Of a stretch of 5,469 nucleotides of DNA, positions 5,181 through 5,469 are shown piece by piece; positions within the stretch are counted from its first letter, which is position 1, and each line of letters begins with the position of its first letter. The stretch covers positions 1 through 5,469 of the forward strand of contig SKJA01000090.1 in NCBI GenBank assembly GCA_007116105.1, written 5' to 3'. Both the position numbers and the translations under genes were made by a program. Source of the stretch: Candidatus Izemoplasma sp. Its GTDB lineage: Bacteria > Bacillota_I > Bacilli_A > Izemoplasmatales > Izemoplasmataceae. The notes under the pieces are model-generated. The model was not told the DNA's origin, ran no database searches, and saw only the letters and a list, made by a program, of their open reading frames with translations.

Positions 5181-5313
5181 GTCTATTTTTTGAGTCTTTG
5201 TGTTGGTACAAGCGACGTTGACGTTTTCCGTGGTGTCTGTTGAAACGATGAATGTGATGATGAAACATAGAGGACGATCTTTCTTTGAATGAGCGTTCTC
5301 TTGTGCGAGGCGT

Positions 5314-5469
5314 TTACTGTTTTCGTTTGTCAAAGTCGCGGTCAATGTCTTCTTTCCAGTTTGCTTTGATGGACTTGTTCACTCTGAGTTCACTCACAGT
5401 TTCAGAGAGCACACGATAGTTGAGTTGGGTCCCTTGTCCATCGGAGTGATAGTTCGCGACTCTATCTTC
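5314..5469 (-). CDS. C-terminal end of an unrecognised gene (partial)
   Basis: An open frame enters from the right edge and ends at TAA (5316-5314), giving the last 51 residues of a protein. It starts EDRVANYHSDGQGTQLNYRV, contains LSETVSELRVNKSIKANWKE, and ends DIDRDFDKRKQ. The residue mix is balanced and soluble, with a charged C-terminus as expected for a real protein end. Its base composition matches the downstream glycoside-hydrolase-like gene. I do not recognise a family and assign no function. It is on the same strand as that gene, about 190 bp upstream of its start, with no clear terminator between them, so co-transcription is possible. That it is coding rests on the open frame, the stop position and the plausible composition. 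Confidence 0.6.
   Translation of the reverse strand, partial: EDRVANYHSDGQGTQLNYRVLSETVSELRVNKSIKANWKEDIDRDFDKRKQ

Noticed and set aside
5163..5345. 60-codon minus-strand frame rich in Thr, Asn and Lys
   Set aside because: It would start at a TTG inside the preceding gene's end, overlaps it in another frame, runs into the long hairpin, and has no recognisable fold or motif. It is most likely a chance frame.

Overview
The window looks like the chromosome of a low- to mid-GC Gram-positive-type bacterium (Bacillota, or a standard-code relative such as the Acholeplasma/Izemoplasma group). The evidence is a SAM-I riboswitch with an intrinsic-terminator expression platform, strong GGAGG-type ribosome binding sites, Rho-independent terminators, TGA used as a stop, and a remnant of a Firmicute-like IS21 transposase. 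No marker gene allows a finer placement. Every gene I can support reads on the minus strand, so transcription runs from high to low coordinates.

From right to left: (a) 5314-5469 is the C-terminal end of an unrecognised gene. (b) 5134-5313 is a non-coding spacer ending in a long GC-rich hairpin that sits directly upstream of the next ribosome binding site. (c) 2974-5124 encodes a membrane-anchored extracellular protein of 716 residues, with a glycoside-hydrolase-like TIM barrel followed by a CBM9/DOMON-like beta domain. (d) 2662-2973 is an AT-rich spacer with small inverted repeats and no gene. (e) 1547-2661 is a compact toxin-antitoxin operon. It has a palindromic operator, a RelB/DinJ-type ribbon-helix-helix antitoxin with an unusual C-terminal tail, a Fic-domain toxin overlapping it by 8 nt, and a terminator immediately after the stop codon. 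(f) About 1087-1414 is the decayed 5' end of an IS21-family istA transposase gene, frameshifted and truncated, with a promoter-like sequence still upstream. (g) 235-1071 encodes an isochorismatase-like cysteine hydrolase. (h) 22-176 is a promoter, SAM-I riboswitch and terminator/antiterminator controlling a gene of which only the start codon (positions 1-3) is in the window.

The toxin-antitoxin block is visibly richer in A and T than the flanking hydrolase genes and lies next to an IS remnant, which suggests horizontal acquisition. The most unusual point is the antitoxin. Its N-terminal half is a RelB/DinJ DNA-binding domain, but its partner is a Fic protein rather than a RelE/YafQ RNase. Its C-terminal tail resembles the end of VbhA/FicA-type Fic antitoxins while lacking their canonical (S/T)xxxE(G/N) inhibitory motif.
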